Source: Adonisia turfae CCMR0081 (lineage in GTDB: Bacteria; Cyanobacteriota; Cyanobacteriia; Phormidesmidales; Phormidesmidaceae). Taken from it: a DNA stretch of 64,000 nt. Both the position numbers and the translations under genes were made by a program. The notes under the pieces were generated by a model, which was not told where the DNA came from, did not search any database, and worked only from the letters and a program-made list of their open reading frames with translations. Positions 1 through 9,109 of the stretch are shown piece by piece (position 1 is the stretch's first letter; every line of letters begins with the position of its first letter). The stretch is taken from positions 2,225,923 to 2,289,922 of the forward strand of contig NZ_QXHD01000004.1 of NCBI RefSeq assembly GCF_011009555.1. The letters run 5' to 3'.

Positions 1-1313
1 GGTATTAACTCCAGTTTACGAGCTTCGATTTTAGCTAGATCTAAAATGTCATTGATCAAGGTGAGCAGGTGGGTTCCGCATTGATGGATAACACTAATTC
101 CATTACGTTCTCGTGCAGTTAACGTTTGGCTTCTTCTCAAAATTTGAGAATAGCCAAGAATACCATTCAGAGGCGTGCGAAGTTCATGGCTCATGTTAGC
201 CAAAAATTCACTTTTTGCCTGATTTGCAACTTCTGCCTTTTGTTTTGCGATTTTGAGTTCTTCTTCAGACCGCTTTCGGGCAGTCACATCGGTCAGCATA
301 CAGAGTGTCCCCGTATGTTGGCCAATGTCATCGAAAATTGGAGTGCCATTGGTCAACAGCCATAAAGTCTTTCCATCTGGCCGCATTAACTGTAGGTCAT
401 GGGGCACTCGCGACCCCCGTTGAAGAGCAGTCAAATACTCACGGACTTTAAGTTTATCTTCACGGGAAGCAAGAAAATCCCATAAGCTAGCTTCCTTTAG
501 CTTTATCTCATCGAGGCCTAAGATATCTGCCATTTTGCAATTGGCAAAGGTAGTTTTTCCTTGGGGGTCTAAGAGCCAAATACCTTCTTCAGCAGTTTCA
601 ATAATACGGCGATATTGCTCCTCTTGCTCTCGAATGGTGGCGAGAATTCGCTGACGTTCTTGAATGAATTGGGCTGTATTAATAATTGCAAAGCAGATAA
701 AAATGAGAAATAAGATAGAAATGACTGTAATAAGCTGAATTGCGCCAGATCGTAGATTTACCAACTGTACATACTGATCTCGTCTCTGATGAGAGTGTTT
801 ATTGCCCAGATCATTGATTAGGTACTCAAAGTCGACAAGCTGTTCGTAAAGCTGAGTTTGTAATGCATCATTTGTAGAATCAGTAATCCAGTGATTCAGG
901 TTTACCTCTAATATTTGCCAGGCACGGTCAAATTCAGTGAGCTTACTAGCAAGTTCAGGAGGTAGATCGCTACTGATATGATGCTTTTGAATTACCCTCA
1001 GACGACTCTTCACAAGATCAACTTGTTGCTTAATAGCAATCACGTCAAGGTCGCCATGTCTAGCCCTAGCTAGAACGGCTAATCGTAAAACTTCCCGGTT
1101 CAATTGATTGACCCCCCGCTCAGAACGATTGAGGCCACTGGTTAGGAGTTCATCTTGGGCTTTTAAGTAATCAATCAGGTTGAGACCGCTGAAAGTAATG
1201 GCTCCAAATAATCCCACCGAGATTGTTGCCAGCATCACGATTTTGGTCTGAAAACTTTTGAAGCCTTTCCCAGGCATAAGTTTGGTTTCTACCGGAGTCA
1301 AAGGTATACGCAT
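1..1313 (-). CDS. Sensor histidine kinase, PAS-HisKA (partial, 3' end outside window)
   Basis: The leftward reading frame starts at ATG 1313 and stays open to the window edge (437 codons seen). In order it shows a membrane segment near residues 24-44, an extracytoplasmic helical region with a second membrane segment near 187-209, a PAS domain around 225-345, and a HisKA box with phospho-acceptor His376 in [13 protein letters not shown]. The ATPase domain, and any receiver domains, would lie to the left of position 1. It begins 30 bases after the stop of the lipoprotein gene to its right, so the two probably form one transcript and the lipoprotein may feed signals to the sensor domain. The ligand is unknown. 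The kinase assignment is firm; the pairing is inference. Confidence 0.92.
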   Translation of the reverse strand, partial: MRIPLTPVETKLMPGKGFKSFQTKIVMLATISVGLFGAITFSGLNLIDYLKAQDELLTSGLNRSERGVNQLNREVLRLAVLARARHGDLDVIAIKQQVDLVKSRLRVIQKHHISSDLPPELASKLTEFDRAWQILEVNLNHWITDSTNDALQTQLYEQLVDFEYLINDLGNKHSHQRRDQYVQLVNLRSGAIQLITVISILFLIFICFAIINTAQFIQERQRILATIREQEEQYRRIIETAEEGIWLLDPQGKTTFANCKMADILGLDEIKLKEASLWDFLASREDKLKVREYLTALQRGSRVPHDLQLMRPDGKTLWLLTNGTPIFDDIGQHTGTLCMLTDVTARKRSEEELKIAKQKAEVANQAKSEFLANMSHELRTPLNGILGYSQILRRSQTLTARERNGISVIHQCGTHLLTLINDILDLAKIEARKLELI

Positions 1314-1343
1314 GACAACTATCGCATAAACCTTGAAGTATCA

Positions 1344-1910
1344 CTACTCTTTCACGGTAATGTTCTTAATTTGCCATACCCAATAGGAATCTGTACCCAG
1401 CTCAAATTTGTAGTCATTGTAGGGAAAAACGAGCATGGCCGGGCCACGATAATCGGGAGTCATGTATTCATCATCTTGTTGTAATGCAAAAATGACTGGA
1501 TAGTCACGAACTAAATGGATGGGGACATCTACTTGAAAATCATTTAAGGCAAGCACACCCAGCACGCTGGCTTCAGGAGGAACTTGCCATAATTCCAGTA
1601 GATCTTTCATCAAGACCCCTTTAAATGTGTGTTCTTCTTTTTCAAATGGATCTTGAACAGTATATTCCACCAGTCCTACTGACTCAATGGTGGGAATATC
1701 CATGATGATCTTTTGGCCATCATTCGTTGCACCAATTTTTCCTGAGACTGTTAAGATTACATCTTCCTGGGGCTTAGGAATTGCGCTACCGGCCTTGAGA
1801 ATAGGTGTTTCTAAGCGAGTGTAAACCGAGTCAAACTTAGGTTGGGTTGCACATCCAACAACCGCAGCTAGCATTAGGGGATAAAGGATGGACTGAAGCG
1901 TAAATTTCAT
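1344..1910 (-). CDS. Lipoprotein with oxidoreductase molybdopterin-binding-like fold
   Basis: The 188-residue protein has a lipoprotein signal (AAVVGC, lipidation at Cys20). The rest resembles the sulfite-oxidase/YedY-type molybdopterin-binding fold in small periplasmic versions: GVLMKDLLELW, a central LALNDFQVDVP strand pair, PAMLVFPYND and a terminal YWVWQIKNITV. Cys20 is its only cysteine, so the molybdenum-ligating cysteine of true sulfite oxidases is absent and it probably does not bind active cofactor. A GAGGGA ribosome site precedes ATG 1910. It lies directly before a membrane histidine kinase, which suggests a role as periplasmic binding partner. The fold is fairly well supported; the function is inference. 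Confidence 0.72.
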   Translation of the reverse strand: MKFTLQSILYPLMLAAVVGCATQPKFDSVYTRLETPILKAGSAIPKPQEDVILTVSGKIGATNDGQKIIMDIPTIESVGLVEYTVQDPFEKEEHTFKGVLMKDLLELWQVPPEASVLGVLALNDFQVDVPIHLVRDYPVIFALQQDDEYMTPDYRGPAMLVFPYNDYKFELGTDSYWVWQIKNITVKE

Positions 1911-2066
1911 GGGTTCCCTCGCATGCTGATCAAGGCTTTGCTCAAGGAGCTTTTAACTTAACGTGCCCTCAAGCCAGAGGTTATTAACGCAGCATTATCC
2001 TAAAATTGGCTGACTTTAATGATGGCAGATATGCATGAAAGGACTTGAACTTTAAACACTAGGAAA

Positions 2067-2104
2067 CCGGAAGTTTGGCGAGGGGCAACCTTCGAAACTT
2101 CCGG
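2067..2104 (-). terminator. Inverted repeat, probable terminator of the haloperoxidase operon
   Basis: A perfect 10-base inverted repeat (CCGGAAGTTT at 2067-2076, AAACTTCCGG at 2095-2104) with an 18-base loop lies about 100 bases beyond the stop of the leftward gene at 2208. On the minus strand it is followed only by a short TTT run, so termination would be weak. It could equally be a processing or protein-binding site. Confidence 0.45.
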
Positions 2105-2207
2105 CATAGGGGTTTTATCTGTGCTGTCCTTAGGGGTTTGAAGAGAGCTGTTTATCTCTCTTGTTCTTGATTCCAAACTGCCTATAGCATTTAATTCAGT
2201 CAGACTG

Positions 2208-2558
2208 TCATAGGAGTCGATTTAGCAAAAGCAGGCCACTGAGAACAGTAGCTAATGCTAATAGCCACTGCCAGGGTTGATTCAAGGTTTCTAGGAGTCT
2301 GGCAAAACTCTTATAAAACTGAACGATGTCTGCGAACAAACTAGTTTTATGGGGGGGAGTGATGGGAGGATCTACATCCTTAGGAGGAAGCGTGGGAAGG
2401 TCTATCTCCTTGCAGGGTAGCTCTTGTGGAGAGCCATAGGGATGCAGGGGGCGACGTACGGATGCGACAGGAGCAAACTCTCCACGATACTGTTTCGTAG
2501 CCGCCCGCCCCCGCAAGGGGGGCTTTACCTTCGATGCATGACGGGGTAAACGGGTCAT
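2208..2558 (-). CDS. Small proline-rich protein with C-terminal membrane anchor
   Basis: I do not recognise a family. The 116 residues comprise a basic N-terminus, a proline-rich middle (LPTLPPKDVDPPITPPHK) and a C-terminal hydrophobic helix near residues 97-114 with a short tail, so a tail-anchored topology is likely. Its ATG overlaps the stop of the haloperoxidase gene by four bases (ATGA), a classic translational-coupling arrangement. This makes the frame credible and suggests a role linked to the enzyme, such as membrane tethering, though that is inference. Confidence 0.65.
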   Translation of the reverse strand: MTRLPRHASKVKPPLRGRAATKQYRGEFAPVASVRRPLHPYGSPQELPCKEIDLPTLPPKDVDPPITPPHKTSLFADIVQFYKSFARLLETLNQPWQWLLALATVLSGLLLLNRLL

Positions 2559-4420
2559 CGGCGGCCAATCCTGACAACATCACCATCAAATGTGGGCACA
2601 GAGAGCACAAACGGATCGGTAGAGTAGGTTAAGGCCTGTTCTTCAAGGATACCGAGGGCGATCTCTTCACCCATACGTAAACTATCGTAGTAGTCACTAA
2701 AGTAGTGGACTCCAGCCATATCACGACCAATAGAGATATTCGCTGCAAGCTTGTTTAGTTCACCCTCTAGGGTGAGAAACTCACTGCAAGTAGACTCCAC
2801 AAGACACCCTGTAGGTGCACCTTCGCCCGTAGAAGGATGGGAGAGGTCAGGTGCACGGAAAACAACAGGTTTGTCACCGTGTTCTTCACGCTTGAAAGCG
2901 ATCGCACCGCCCTTAGTTTTAGCCAAAACAGCACTGGTATCAAAGAAGGCTTTAAGAATGGTGACACAGGCCCCTGCAACAGTGGCATGACCTGCGCCAT
3001 AGGCAGGGTGCATAGGTGAGCCTTCTGGAAACGCCATGGGTAAGAAATGGGTGCCACAACCAGGGCCATTTGCGATCGCGGTTAGAGTACGTCCCAAAGC
3101 ATCTCTTAGGACACCAATGTCTGATGCTAATGCTGTAGGAACTTTGGCACCACAGCGTAGTAGCTCAAGTTTGCCAGCCAACGCCTCGGGACGCAGACGA
3201 ATATGACTGTTGAACTTCTGGAAACGAACTGCTTTTAGACCTCGGGTCGCCATTTCTGTTACAAGATTGAGAATGTGGGGGCCACCATAAAGCGCGAACC
3301 CCCCTGCATTACGAGACGTTTTCGTGTGGCCAACAAAAGTCGCCCCCCCTGAGAGTTGATCAAATCCCGGATCAAAGGGGGTGCCCATGCCTAGCAGGAT
3401 GATGCAAGCATTTAAGTAGGCTTCGTATAACGCATCATAATGGACATAAGTGGCCAAGTCACGAAGTGTAGAAATAAATCGACGGGGAGGGCGAGCTGGC
3501 GCTGAAACAGGTTGACCTTTTTTGGCACCGTAGGTTTCCCTAGGAGGCTTGATACCACGCTGTACCTTCACATACTCAGGCATGGTAATCATGTAGTTTT
3601 TGCACGGTTCAGCAATAGGAACCTTCTGGTCGATTTGCAGGACACCATAGGTAATTTTGCCTTCGGCGACGCGTCCCCCACCATTACCATCCTCATCTTG
3701 ATTGACATCTGTATTACCAATCAGCAAAAACTGAGAGAGATATGGACCGACTTCAACACCGGGAGAAGAACCACGAAAGACTGTTTGAGGGTCGAATTCT
3801 TGATCACTATTGACCTTACGAGGGCGACCGGTTTGATTACTTACGTAGCTTAGAGTGTTGAGACGCGAGATCGCACTATCAATCTCTCCTGTGGATTTGC
3901 CATTTTCAAAGGCATTAAATGGCTGATCACGGAGAATAGCTAGCTCATAAACTTCAGCCATTTCCAAGGCAAGCTCTAGATTAACATTGCCATGCTCATC
4001 CAACAGTGGTGGTGCAGGCGGCATGGTGACTGCCTGGGCATCAGGACCTTGTAGCCCATAAACGACACCAGCGGTAGGTGCTTCCCACTGTCTTAACTTG
4101 CCAGTAATCTCTACATCTGTCTCAGGGACAACCTCACCTGCATAGTTCACTTGGAACTTGGCACCGTGACGGACGCGATCTGTAAAAGGATCAATAAAGC
4201 CATCGTCAATGGCCCGGCGAAACTCCACGAAATCTTGAGGATCTTGCAGTAAGCCTGTGTCAGGATTGTGGGGTAGTCCTTTGGTAAAGGACATAAAATA
4301 CTGGGCTCCAGCGTAGCGCTGTTCATCCCCATTAGCTTTATGGGTGGGGTACTCGCGACTTCTAGCTAGTTCGGCTGCTTCCAGACGAACAGCATAGGAC
4401 TCTTGGCGACGATCAGACAT
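2555..4420 (-). CDS. Vanadium-dependent haloperoxidase (bromoperoxidase type)
   Basis: The enzyme is expected to oxidise halides with hydrogen peroxide to hypohalous acid. Its 621 residues fit the algal/cyanobacterial bromoperoxidase size. The vanadate pocket of the PAP2-like superfamily is visible with the right spacing: Lys402 and Arg410 (KFNSHIRLRPE), His471 and His478 (HPAYGAGH), Arg566 and the vanadate-ligating His572 (IGRDMAGVHYFSD). The Ser of the usual SGH signature is Ala476 here. No signal peptide is evident. GGAAG precedes ATG 4420. It is the first gene of a two-gene unit with the small membrane protein at 2208-2558. Family assignment is strong; halide preference cannot be read off. 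Confidence 0.9.
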   Translation of the reverse strand: MSDRRQESYAVRLEAAELARSREYPTHKANGDEQRYAGAQYFMSFTKGLPHNPDTGLLQDPQDFVEFRRAIDDGFIDPFTDRVRHGAKFQVNYAGEVVPETDVEITGKLRQWEAPTAGVVYGLQGPDAQAVTMPPAPPLLDEHGNVNLELALEMAEVYELAILRDQPFNAFENGKSTGEIDSAISRLNTLSYVSNQTGRPRKVNSDQEFDPQTVFRGSSPGVEVGPYLSQFLLIGNTDVNQDEDGNGGGRVAEGKITYGVLQIDQKVPIAEPCKNYMITMPEYVKVQRGIKPPRETYGAKKGQPVSAPARPPRRFISTLRDLATYVHYDALYEAYLNACIILLGMGTPFDPGFDQLSGGATFVGHTKTSRNAGGFALYGGPHILNLVTEMATRGLKAVRFQKFNSHIRLRPEALAGKLELLRCGAKVPTALASDIGVLRDALGRTLTAIANGPGCGTHFLPMAFPEGSPMHPAYGAGHATVAGACVTILKAFFDTSAVLAKTKGGAIAFKREEHGDKPVVFRAPDLSHPSTGEGAPTGCLVESTCSEFLTLEGELNKLAANISIGRDMAGVHYFSDYYDSLRMGEEIALGILEEQALTYSTDPFVLSVPTFDGDVVRIGRR

Positions 4421-4598
4421 AAGAATCTTCCTACACGAAACGTTAGATCCTACGGATGCTCATGGCACCGAAAATCTAAAAACGATGTATCTGATTCAAA
4501 TCTAAAAGCCGTGAAAGCAATCGCCAGTACCCTTAGGGGTAATTTCAAATACCCTTGAAATTTATTACTTTGTTCCGGAATTTGCTAAACAACCGATG

Positions 4599-5201
4599 CT
4601 AAGCAGATTGAAGGTTTAGGGCTTTCCAGCGTGCTTGGATTTCGCTGATTGTGAAAACTGCTTTAAAGTCAATATTTTCCTGAGCATAGTGCTCAGCTCC
4701 CCCTTGCTGTCGATCGACCAAGGAAATTACCTGTTTGACGGTGTAACCAGCTGCTCTCAGACGGACGATAGCCTTCATAGCGGACTGTCCGGTGGTAACA
4801 ACATCTTCCAAAATGACAACATTGCTATTCTCAGGGAGGACGGGACCTTCAATGTAGGCTTGGGTGCCATGGCCTTTGGCTTCTTTGCGCACAATGAGAG
4901 GAGTTATAGAACGTCCTGTATAGGCTGCAACAACGCTGACTGCGGTAACAATTGGATCAGCACCCAAGGTAAGACCGCCAACACCAACAACGTTGTCATC
5001 TAAATAATCAAGCATGACTTGCCCCACCATCTGCACACCTTGAGGGTGCAAGGTAACCAATTTCCCATTGATGTAATAGGTACTCTGTTGCCCTGAGGAC
5101 AGGATGAAATCGCCCTCTTTGTAAGCATCTGTGCAGATCAAATCAAGCAACTGCTGTTTAACGGTGGTGAGATCAGTGGAGACGGTGGACGAAGGAGCCA
5201 T
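4599..5201 (-). CDS. pyrE: Orotate phosphoribosyltransferase
   Basis: This enzyme converts orotate and PRPP to orotidine 5'-phosphate in de novo pyrimidine synthesis. The PRPP-binding signature of the type I phosphoribosyltransferases is present as VVILEDVVTTGQSAMKAI, and the N-terminal FILSSGQQSTYYINGK segment is typical of OPRT. I take ATG 5201 (200 residues, MAPSS start) rather than a GTG five codons further upstream. The gene stands alone, leftward, with no co-directional neighbour within 150 bases. Nothing unusual is seen. Confidence 0.93.
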   Translation of the reverse strand: MAPSSTVSTDLTTVKQQLLDLICTDAYKEGDFILSSGQQSTYYINGKLVTLHPQGVQMVGQVMLDYLDDNVVGVGGLTLGADPIVTAVSVVAAYTGRSITPLIVRKEAKGHGTQAYIEGPVLPENSNVVILEDVVTTGQSAMKAIVRLRAAGYTVKQVISLVDRQQGGAEHYAQENIDFKAVFTISEIQARWKALNLQSA

Positions 5202-5443
5202 GGTGTTAGAGATCACTGGATGGGATGGGTACTTTTGAAAAAGCGTTGACTAATGTTGTGCATTATGTGTCTATGAAGCATTGCAAAAGTGATTAAAACG
5301 GATAAGATAGAGGCCAACTTTTGTTGATAACTCTGCTTTAGCTTTTGGTGGCTTCATTATTGACTGCTGAATAATGCTTAGCTAGTTTATCGATTTTTAT
5401 GAACCGGGGTACTATATGCCCCAAATTGTGAGGTGGACCCATC

Positions 5444-5875
5444 ATGAAACTTAAGGGATTAGTACTCAGTACTGCGGTTGCGATCGCAGCCTTGTCAGCC
5501 ATGGCCAGCCGCGCCAACGCACAGAACGCAACGTTTACCGAGCCAACTGTGCTTGAAACAATGGATGACATTAACACTCGTCACAGCGGTAGCTATAGAC
5601 GCGATCGCAGCATTGGTCGTCAGGCGGCTCATATTTTTGGCTTTGGGATTCCAGGACGGGCAGCTTTCCCTGAATTGGAGTTAGATCGCAACAGTGCTGG
5701 GCTTAATGAAGCCTATAACGAACTCATGTTTCTTCAAACCCGCAATACCCCAGCGATTCGAGTACCTGATCTGGCTAATCCTTACAACACCTCACTTCAG
5801 ATGCTGCCTGGTTCCCAAGCAGGCAGCCGAGTAGTCGGCACTGAGCTAAACTTTGAGCCGTTGCCAAGACGTTAA
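5444..5875 (+). CDS. Conserved secreted protein of unknown function
   Basis: A clear Sec signal peptide (MKLKGLVLSTAVAIAALSAM, cleavage likely after SRANA) precedes about 118 mature residues rich in Arg, Asn and Pro. These contain no cysteines and no recognised domain. The segment GFGIPGRAAFPELELDRNS and the end NFEPLPRR look like those of a cyanobacterial family without assigned function. A strong hairpin terminator follows the stop directly, so it is transcribed alone. It is probably lumenal, periplasmic or secreted. Confidence 0.7.
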   Translation: MKLKGLVLSTAVAIAALSAMASRANAQNATFTEPTVLETMDDINTRHSGSYRRDRSIGRQAAHIFGFGIPGRAAFPELELDRNSAGLNEAYNELMFLQTRNTPAIRVPDLANPYNTSLQMLPGSQAGSRVVGTELNFEPLPRR

Positions 5876-5880
5876 TAAAA

Positions 5881-5914
5881 AGCCCCGGTGTCTTTAAAGG
5901 CATCGGGGCTTTTA
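5881..5914. terminator. Bidirectional intrinsic terminator
   Basis: The hairpin AGCCCCGGTG / CATCGGGGCT (10-base arms with one wobble) is flanked by TTTT on the plus strand and by AAAAA, a T-run on the minus strand. It therefore serves both the secreted-protein gene ending at 5875 and the leftward tRNA gene ending at 5918. Confidence 0.85.
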
Positions 5915-5917
5915 CAA

Positions 5918-5990
5918 TCCAGGGTGCAGGAATCGAACCTGCCTAAGGCGAATTATGAGTTCGCTGCCTAATCCGCTCGGCCAACCCTGG
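5918..5990 (-). tRNA. tRNA-Met (anticodon CAT)
   Basis: The minus strand folds as a complete 73-base cloverleaf. The acceptor stem is CCAGGGT with ACCCTGG and discriminator A. The anticodon stem GCGAA/TTCGC holds loop CTCATAA (anticodon CAT), and the T stem GCAGG/CCTGC holds TTCGATT. CCA is not encoded. A paired C1-G72 end argues against the initiator tRNA, so elongator Met is likeliest; a lysidine-modified Ile tRNA with the same unmodified anticodon cannot be excluded from sequence. Confidence 0.9.
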
Positions 5991-6166
5991 CTATAGAAAG
6001 TATATCTATTAGGCCTGTTATATCATAGTCAACTCCTGAAAATAGATGAGTAACAGTTTTTGATATATTTAAATTTAAGCGGCCCTTTCTAAGGGTACGC
6101 TAATCCATATTGCTATTTTGGCTAAGTTTTAATTTAACAGTGCCTGGCAGAATATCCCCTGACCTT

Positions 6167-6427
6167 ATGAGAGTTAATCCAGCAATCGCGTTTACCTTGA
6201 TATTGCTTGCCGCTATGTTTGGTTCAGGCATTGTTAGCGCATCTTGGGGATATTCCTTGGGGCGGCAAGCCCTGACCGGTATTCGCCAACCAGAAACTCG
6301 TCCTGCCAGCGCTTCAACGGGTAGCCGAGATACCACCCAAACGAGTGACTTTGTCTTGCTGAAGGAGGAGGATATCCTCAAAAACATCAAGGCTCGTATT
6401 GAAGGTGGCTTGGATACTGCTGAGTAG
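6167..6427 (+). CDS. Small single-span membrane protein
   Basis: The start chosen is ATG 6167 (MRVNPAIAFTLILLAAM...), giving 86 residues. There is one N-terminal hydrophobic segment (about residues 5-25), a polar low-complexity middle and an acidic amphipathic end, VLLKEEDILKNIKARIEGG. The upstream extension to 6110 lacks signal character. It precedes the CBS-domain transporter by under 70 bases on the same strand and could be its partner. The family is not one I can name, and function is unknown. Confidence 0.6.
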   Translation: MRVNPAIAFTLILLAAMFGSGIVSASWGYSLGRQALTGIRQPETRPASASTGSRDTTQTSDFVLLKEEDILKNIKARIEGGLDTAE

Positions 6428-6475
6428 TCGAAAAATGGGACAAATAGATGAACCACCCCCCCCAAGGGGCTGTCA

Positions 6476-7867
6476 ATGGTTGTGCAGGGTTTCATGATTG
6501 ACGGCGGTGGGTTACCCATTGGCGCTACAGGTATCATGGCCCGTCTGCTGGCAATCGTGGCGCTGATTATTCTGAATGCTTTTTTCGTGGCAGCAGAATT
6601 TTCTATTGTTTCGGTGCGGCGCTCTCGGATTAATCAGCTGGCCTCAGTTGGTGATGTCCAGGCACAAACCGTTCAAAGTCTTCAGCAGAGCATTGACCGC
6701 CTGCTGCCTACGACCCAAATTGGTATTACCTTGGCTAGCCTAGCCCTAGGCTGGATTGGGGAAGACACCCTAGCGGTCTTGCTGCATCACTGGTTACGGC
6801 AGCTGCCTATTCCTGTCTCGTTTTTTTCCCATGGGCTAGCACTGATGTTAGCGTTTTGGAGTCTGGCCTATTTACAGATTGTTCTGGGGGAATTGATTCC
6901 CAAATCATTGGCCTTGAGCTATTCGGAACAAGCAGCGCGGCTGTTAGGGCCTGTCAGCCTTACCGTGGCTCGATTGTTTTCACCCGTTGTATGGCTTCTC
7001 AATTTTTCCACCCAAGGCTTACTTAAACTGGTGGGATTACAGGAGCGACGTCAGTCGGATACTCAGCTCACGTCAGATGAGCTGCAAATGATTATCAGGA
7101 CGCCAACAGCGGTGCTTGACCTGGATCAAGAAGAACGGGATATTCTCAATAATGTCTTTGAGTCCAGGGATTTTACAGTGGAAGACATCATGGTGCCGCG
7201 AACCCAAGTTGTGGCCCTAGACGATACAGCGACCTGGCAGGATTTACTGAATATCGTGGTAGAGACAGGATATTCTCAGTTTCCTTTGGTCGGCGAGTCT
7301 TTGGATAGTATCAGCGGCATTCTTGATTTTAAGGCGATGGCTGAGCCTCTGGCGAAAGGGCAGCTGACCTATGCAACCGAGATCCGTCCGTGGATGAAAG
7401 CTGCACGGGTGGTGCCAACAGATTTACCACTGAGCGACTTACTCAGCCGGATGCAGCGATTAAATCATTCAATGATGATTGTGGTGGATAACTATGGTGG
7501 CACGGCTGGATTGGTGACTTGGGCAGATGTAACGGCTGAGCTGATTGGTGACGAAGAGGTGATGCTAGCGGGAGACATTACCTATGTAGATGACCACTCA
7601 GCTTTAGTGCCTGCTCAAATGGAAATTGATGCGGTCAATAAGCAGTTTACGTTGGCACTGCCCACCACCGATGATTATCAAACTCTGGCAGGGTTTGTCA
7701 TCCATTCATTGCAGAAAATCCCTGAAGCAGGGGAGCAGTTGAACTATGGTGATGACCTTGTTTTCACGGTGAAAACGGTTAAAGGTCCGAAGTTAGAGCA
7801 GATTCAGATCACACGTCATAATGTGCCACTACGCCGTCGTATCCCTCGCAGACAGACAGGAAATTGA
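6476..7867 (+). CDS. CNNM/CorC-HlyC family transporter (DUF21-CBS-CorC)
   Basis: The protein is of the hemolysin-C/CNNM type linked to divalent cation (Mg2+/Co2+) extrusion. An N-terminal DUF21 domain with membrane helices spans roughly residues 20-190, including LNAFFVAAEFSIVSVRRSR and LGELIPKSLAL. Two CBS motifs follow at about 215-335 (DIMVPRTQVV; MIVVDNYGGTAGLVTW), then a C-terminal CorC/HlyC domain (DDYQTLAGFVIHSL...). The total of 463 residues is usual. ATG 6494 has a better ribosome site (AGGG, four bases before) than ATG 6476, so the protein may be six residues shorter. Confidence 0.92.
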   Translation: MVVQGFMIDGGGLPIGATGIMARLLAIVALIILNAFFVAAEFSIVSVRRSRINQLASVGDVQAQTVQSLQQSIDRLLPTTQIGITLASLALGWIGEDTLAVLLHHWLRQLPIPVSFFSHGLALMLAFWSLAYLQIVLGELIPKSLALSYSEQAARLLGPVSLTVARLFSPVVWLLNFSTQGLLKLVGLQERRQSDTQLTSDELQMIIRTPTAVLDLDQEERDILNNVFESRDFTVEDIMVPRTQVVALDDTATWQDLLNIVVETGYSQFPLVGESLDSISGILDFKAMAEPLAKGQLTYATEIRPWMKAARVVPTDLPLSDLLSRMQRLNHSMMIVVDNYGGTAGLVTWADVTAELIGDEEVMLAGDITYVDDHSALVPAQMEIDAVNKQFTLALPTTDDYQTLAGFVIHSLQKIPEAGEQLNYGDDLVFTVKTVKGPKLEQIQITRHNVPLRRRIPRRQTGN

Positions 7868-8050
7868 CACAGCGGGATGGCAGATTGCTATTCCTATGGC
7901 CAAAATTCTGACAATAGAAGGACTGGTTTGACGTTATAAGTGGAGCATGCAACCAAAGAACTAAGGATTGCTGTGGTAATATCTGGTTGACTTTGAGGAA
8001 AGTAAAGTCATTCTGGGAGCAAATTGCTCTCTGGTGTGAGGGACCCTGGC

Positions 8051-9109
8051 GTGCAACAACGAGATTCTCAAATTGCAAGTGATAGTCACGAGGACTTGCT
8101 CCGCATTGGCGTAATTGGTGTTGGCAACATGGGTCAACACCATGCTCGTGTACTGAGTCGCATTAAAGATGTGCAGTTGGTTGGCATTGCGGATACAAAT
8201 GTTGAACGTGGTTTGTCGACCGCTGGCAAGTATGGTGTGCGTTTCTTTGAAGACTATGATGAGCTGCTGAAGCATGTGGATGCCGTTTGCATTGCTGTAC
8301 CCACCCGGTTTCACCATCAAGTGGGAATGGCCTGTTTGCAGGCTGGCGTGCATATGTTAATTGAAAAGCCGATTGCCGCTAATATCAGTGAAGCCGAGTC
8401 TTTAGTAAATGCTGCTGCCGAGGCAAACTGCATTTTACAAGTCGGCCATATTGAGCGTTTTAATCCGGCTTTTCAGGAATTACATAATGTCCTCAAGACC
8501 GAAAAACTACTAGCCCTTGAGGCCCGGCGCATGAGCCCTTACTCTCAACGGGCGAATGATGTCTCGGTGGTGCTCGACCTGATGATCCATGACATCGACC
8601 TGTTGCTAGAGCTGGCGGAGGCTCCGGTGGTCAAGTTGACTGCCAGCGGTAGTCGAGCTGGGGATTCGCCGTATTTAGACTATGTGACAGCCACCCTAGG
8701 GTTTGCCAATGGCATTGTCGCTACTTTGACGGCCAGTAAGGTCACTCATCGCAAGATTCGTAGCATTGCGGCCCACTGCCGTAATTCCCTAACTGAGGCT
8801 GACTTTCTCAACAATGAGATTTTGATTCACCGTCAGACAACGGCGAATACGATGACAGACTATGGCCAGGTGCTCTATCGTCAGGATGGCCTGATTGAAA
8901 AGGTCTACACCAGTAATATTGAGCCCCTCCATGCAGAACTTGAGCACTTTGTGAACTGTGCCCGAGGGGGAGGGAAGCCTTCTGTAGGGGGTGAGCAAGC
9001 ACTGAAAGCGTTGCGATTGGCAAGTCTGATTGAGCAGATGGCCCTAGATGGTCAGGCTTGGAAGACGGATGATGAAATGGCAGGGGTGTTGCAGGCCGTT
9101 ACGGTATAG
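8051..9109 (+). CDS. Gfo/Idh/MocA family NAD(P)-dependent oxidoreductase
   Basis: An N-terminal Rossmann fold opens with IGVIGVGNMGQHHARVL. The family signature EKPIAANISEAE, carrying the conserved Lys, lies near the middle, followed by the substrate domain with LMIHDIDLLLEL (the HDID motif). The substrate, probably a sugar or nucleotide sugar, cannot be inferred. I chose GTG 8051 (352 residues) because GAGGGA lies seven bases upstream; a TTG at 8024 would add nine residues. Its end overlaps the convergent small gene at 9099-9359 by 11 bases. Confidence 0.88.
   Translation: MQQRDSQIASDSHEDLLRIGVIGVGNMGQHHARVLSRIKDVQLVGIADTNVERGLSTAGKYGVRFFEDYDELLKHVDAVCIAVPTRFHHQVGMACLQAGVHMLIEKPIAANISEAESLVNAAAEANCILQVGHIERFNPAFQELHNVLKTEKLLALEARRMSPYSQRANDVSVVLDLMIHDIDLLLELAEAPVVKLTASGSRAGDSPYLDYVTATLGFANGIVATLTASKVTHRKIRSIAAHCRNSLTEADFLNNEILIHRQTTANTMTDYGQVLYRQDGLIEKVYTSNIEPLHAELEHFVNCARGGGKPSVGGEQALKALRLASLIEQMALDGQAWKTDDEMAGVLQAVTV

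Noticed and set aside
126..365. Rightward 79-codon frame opposite the histidine kinase
   Set aside because: It lies fully antisense to the PAS/HisKA region, whose protein motifs are unmistakable, and has no family resemblance.
6110..6166. Extended N-terminus of the small membrane protein at 6167
   Set aside because: The 19 extra residues show no signal pattern and the internal ATG directly precedes a typical hydrophobic anchor.
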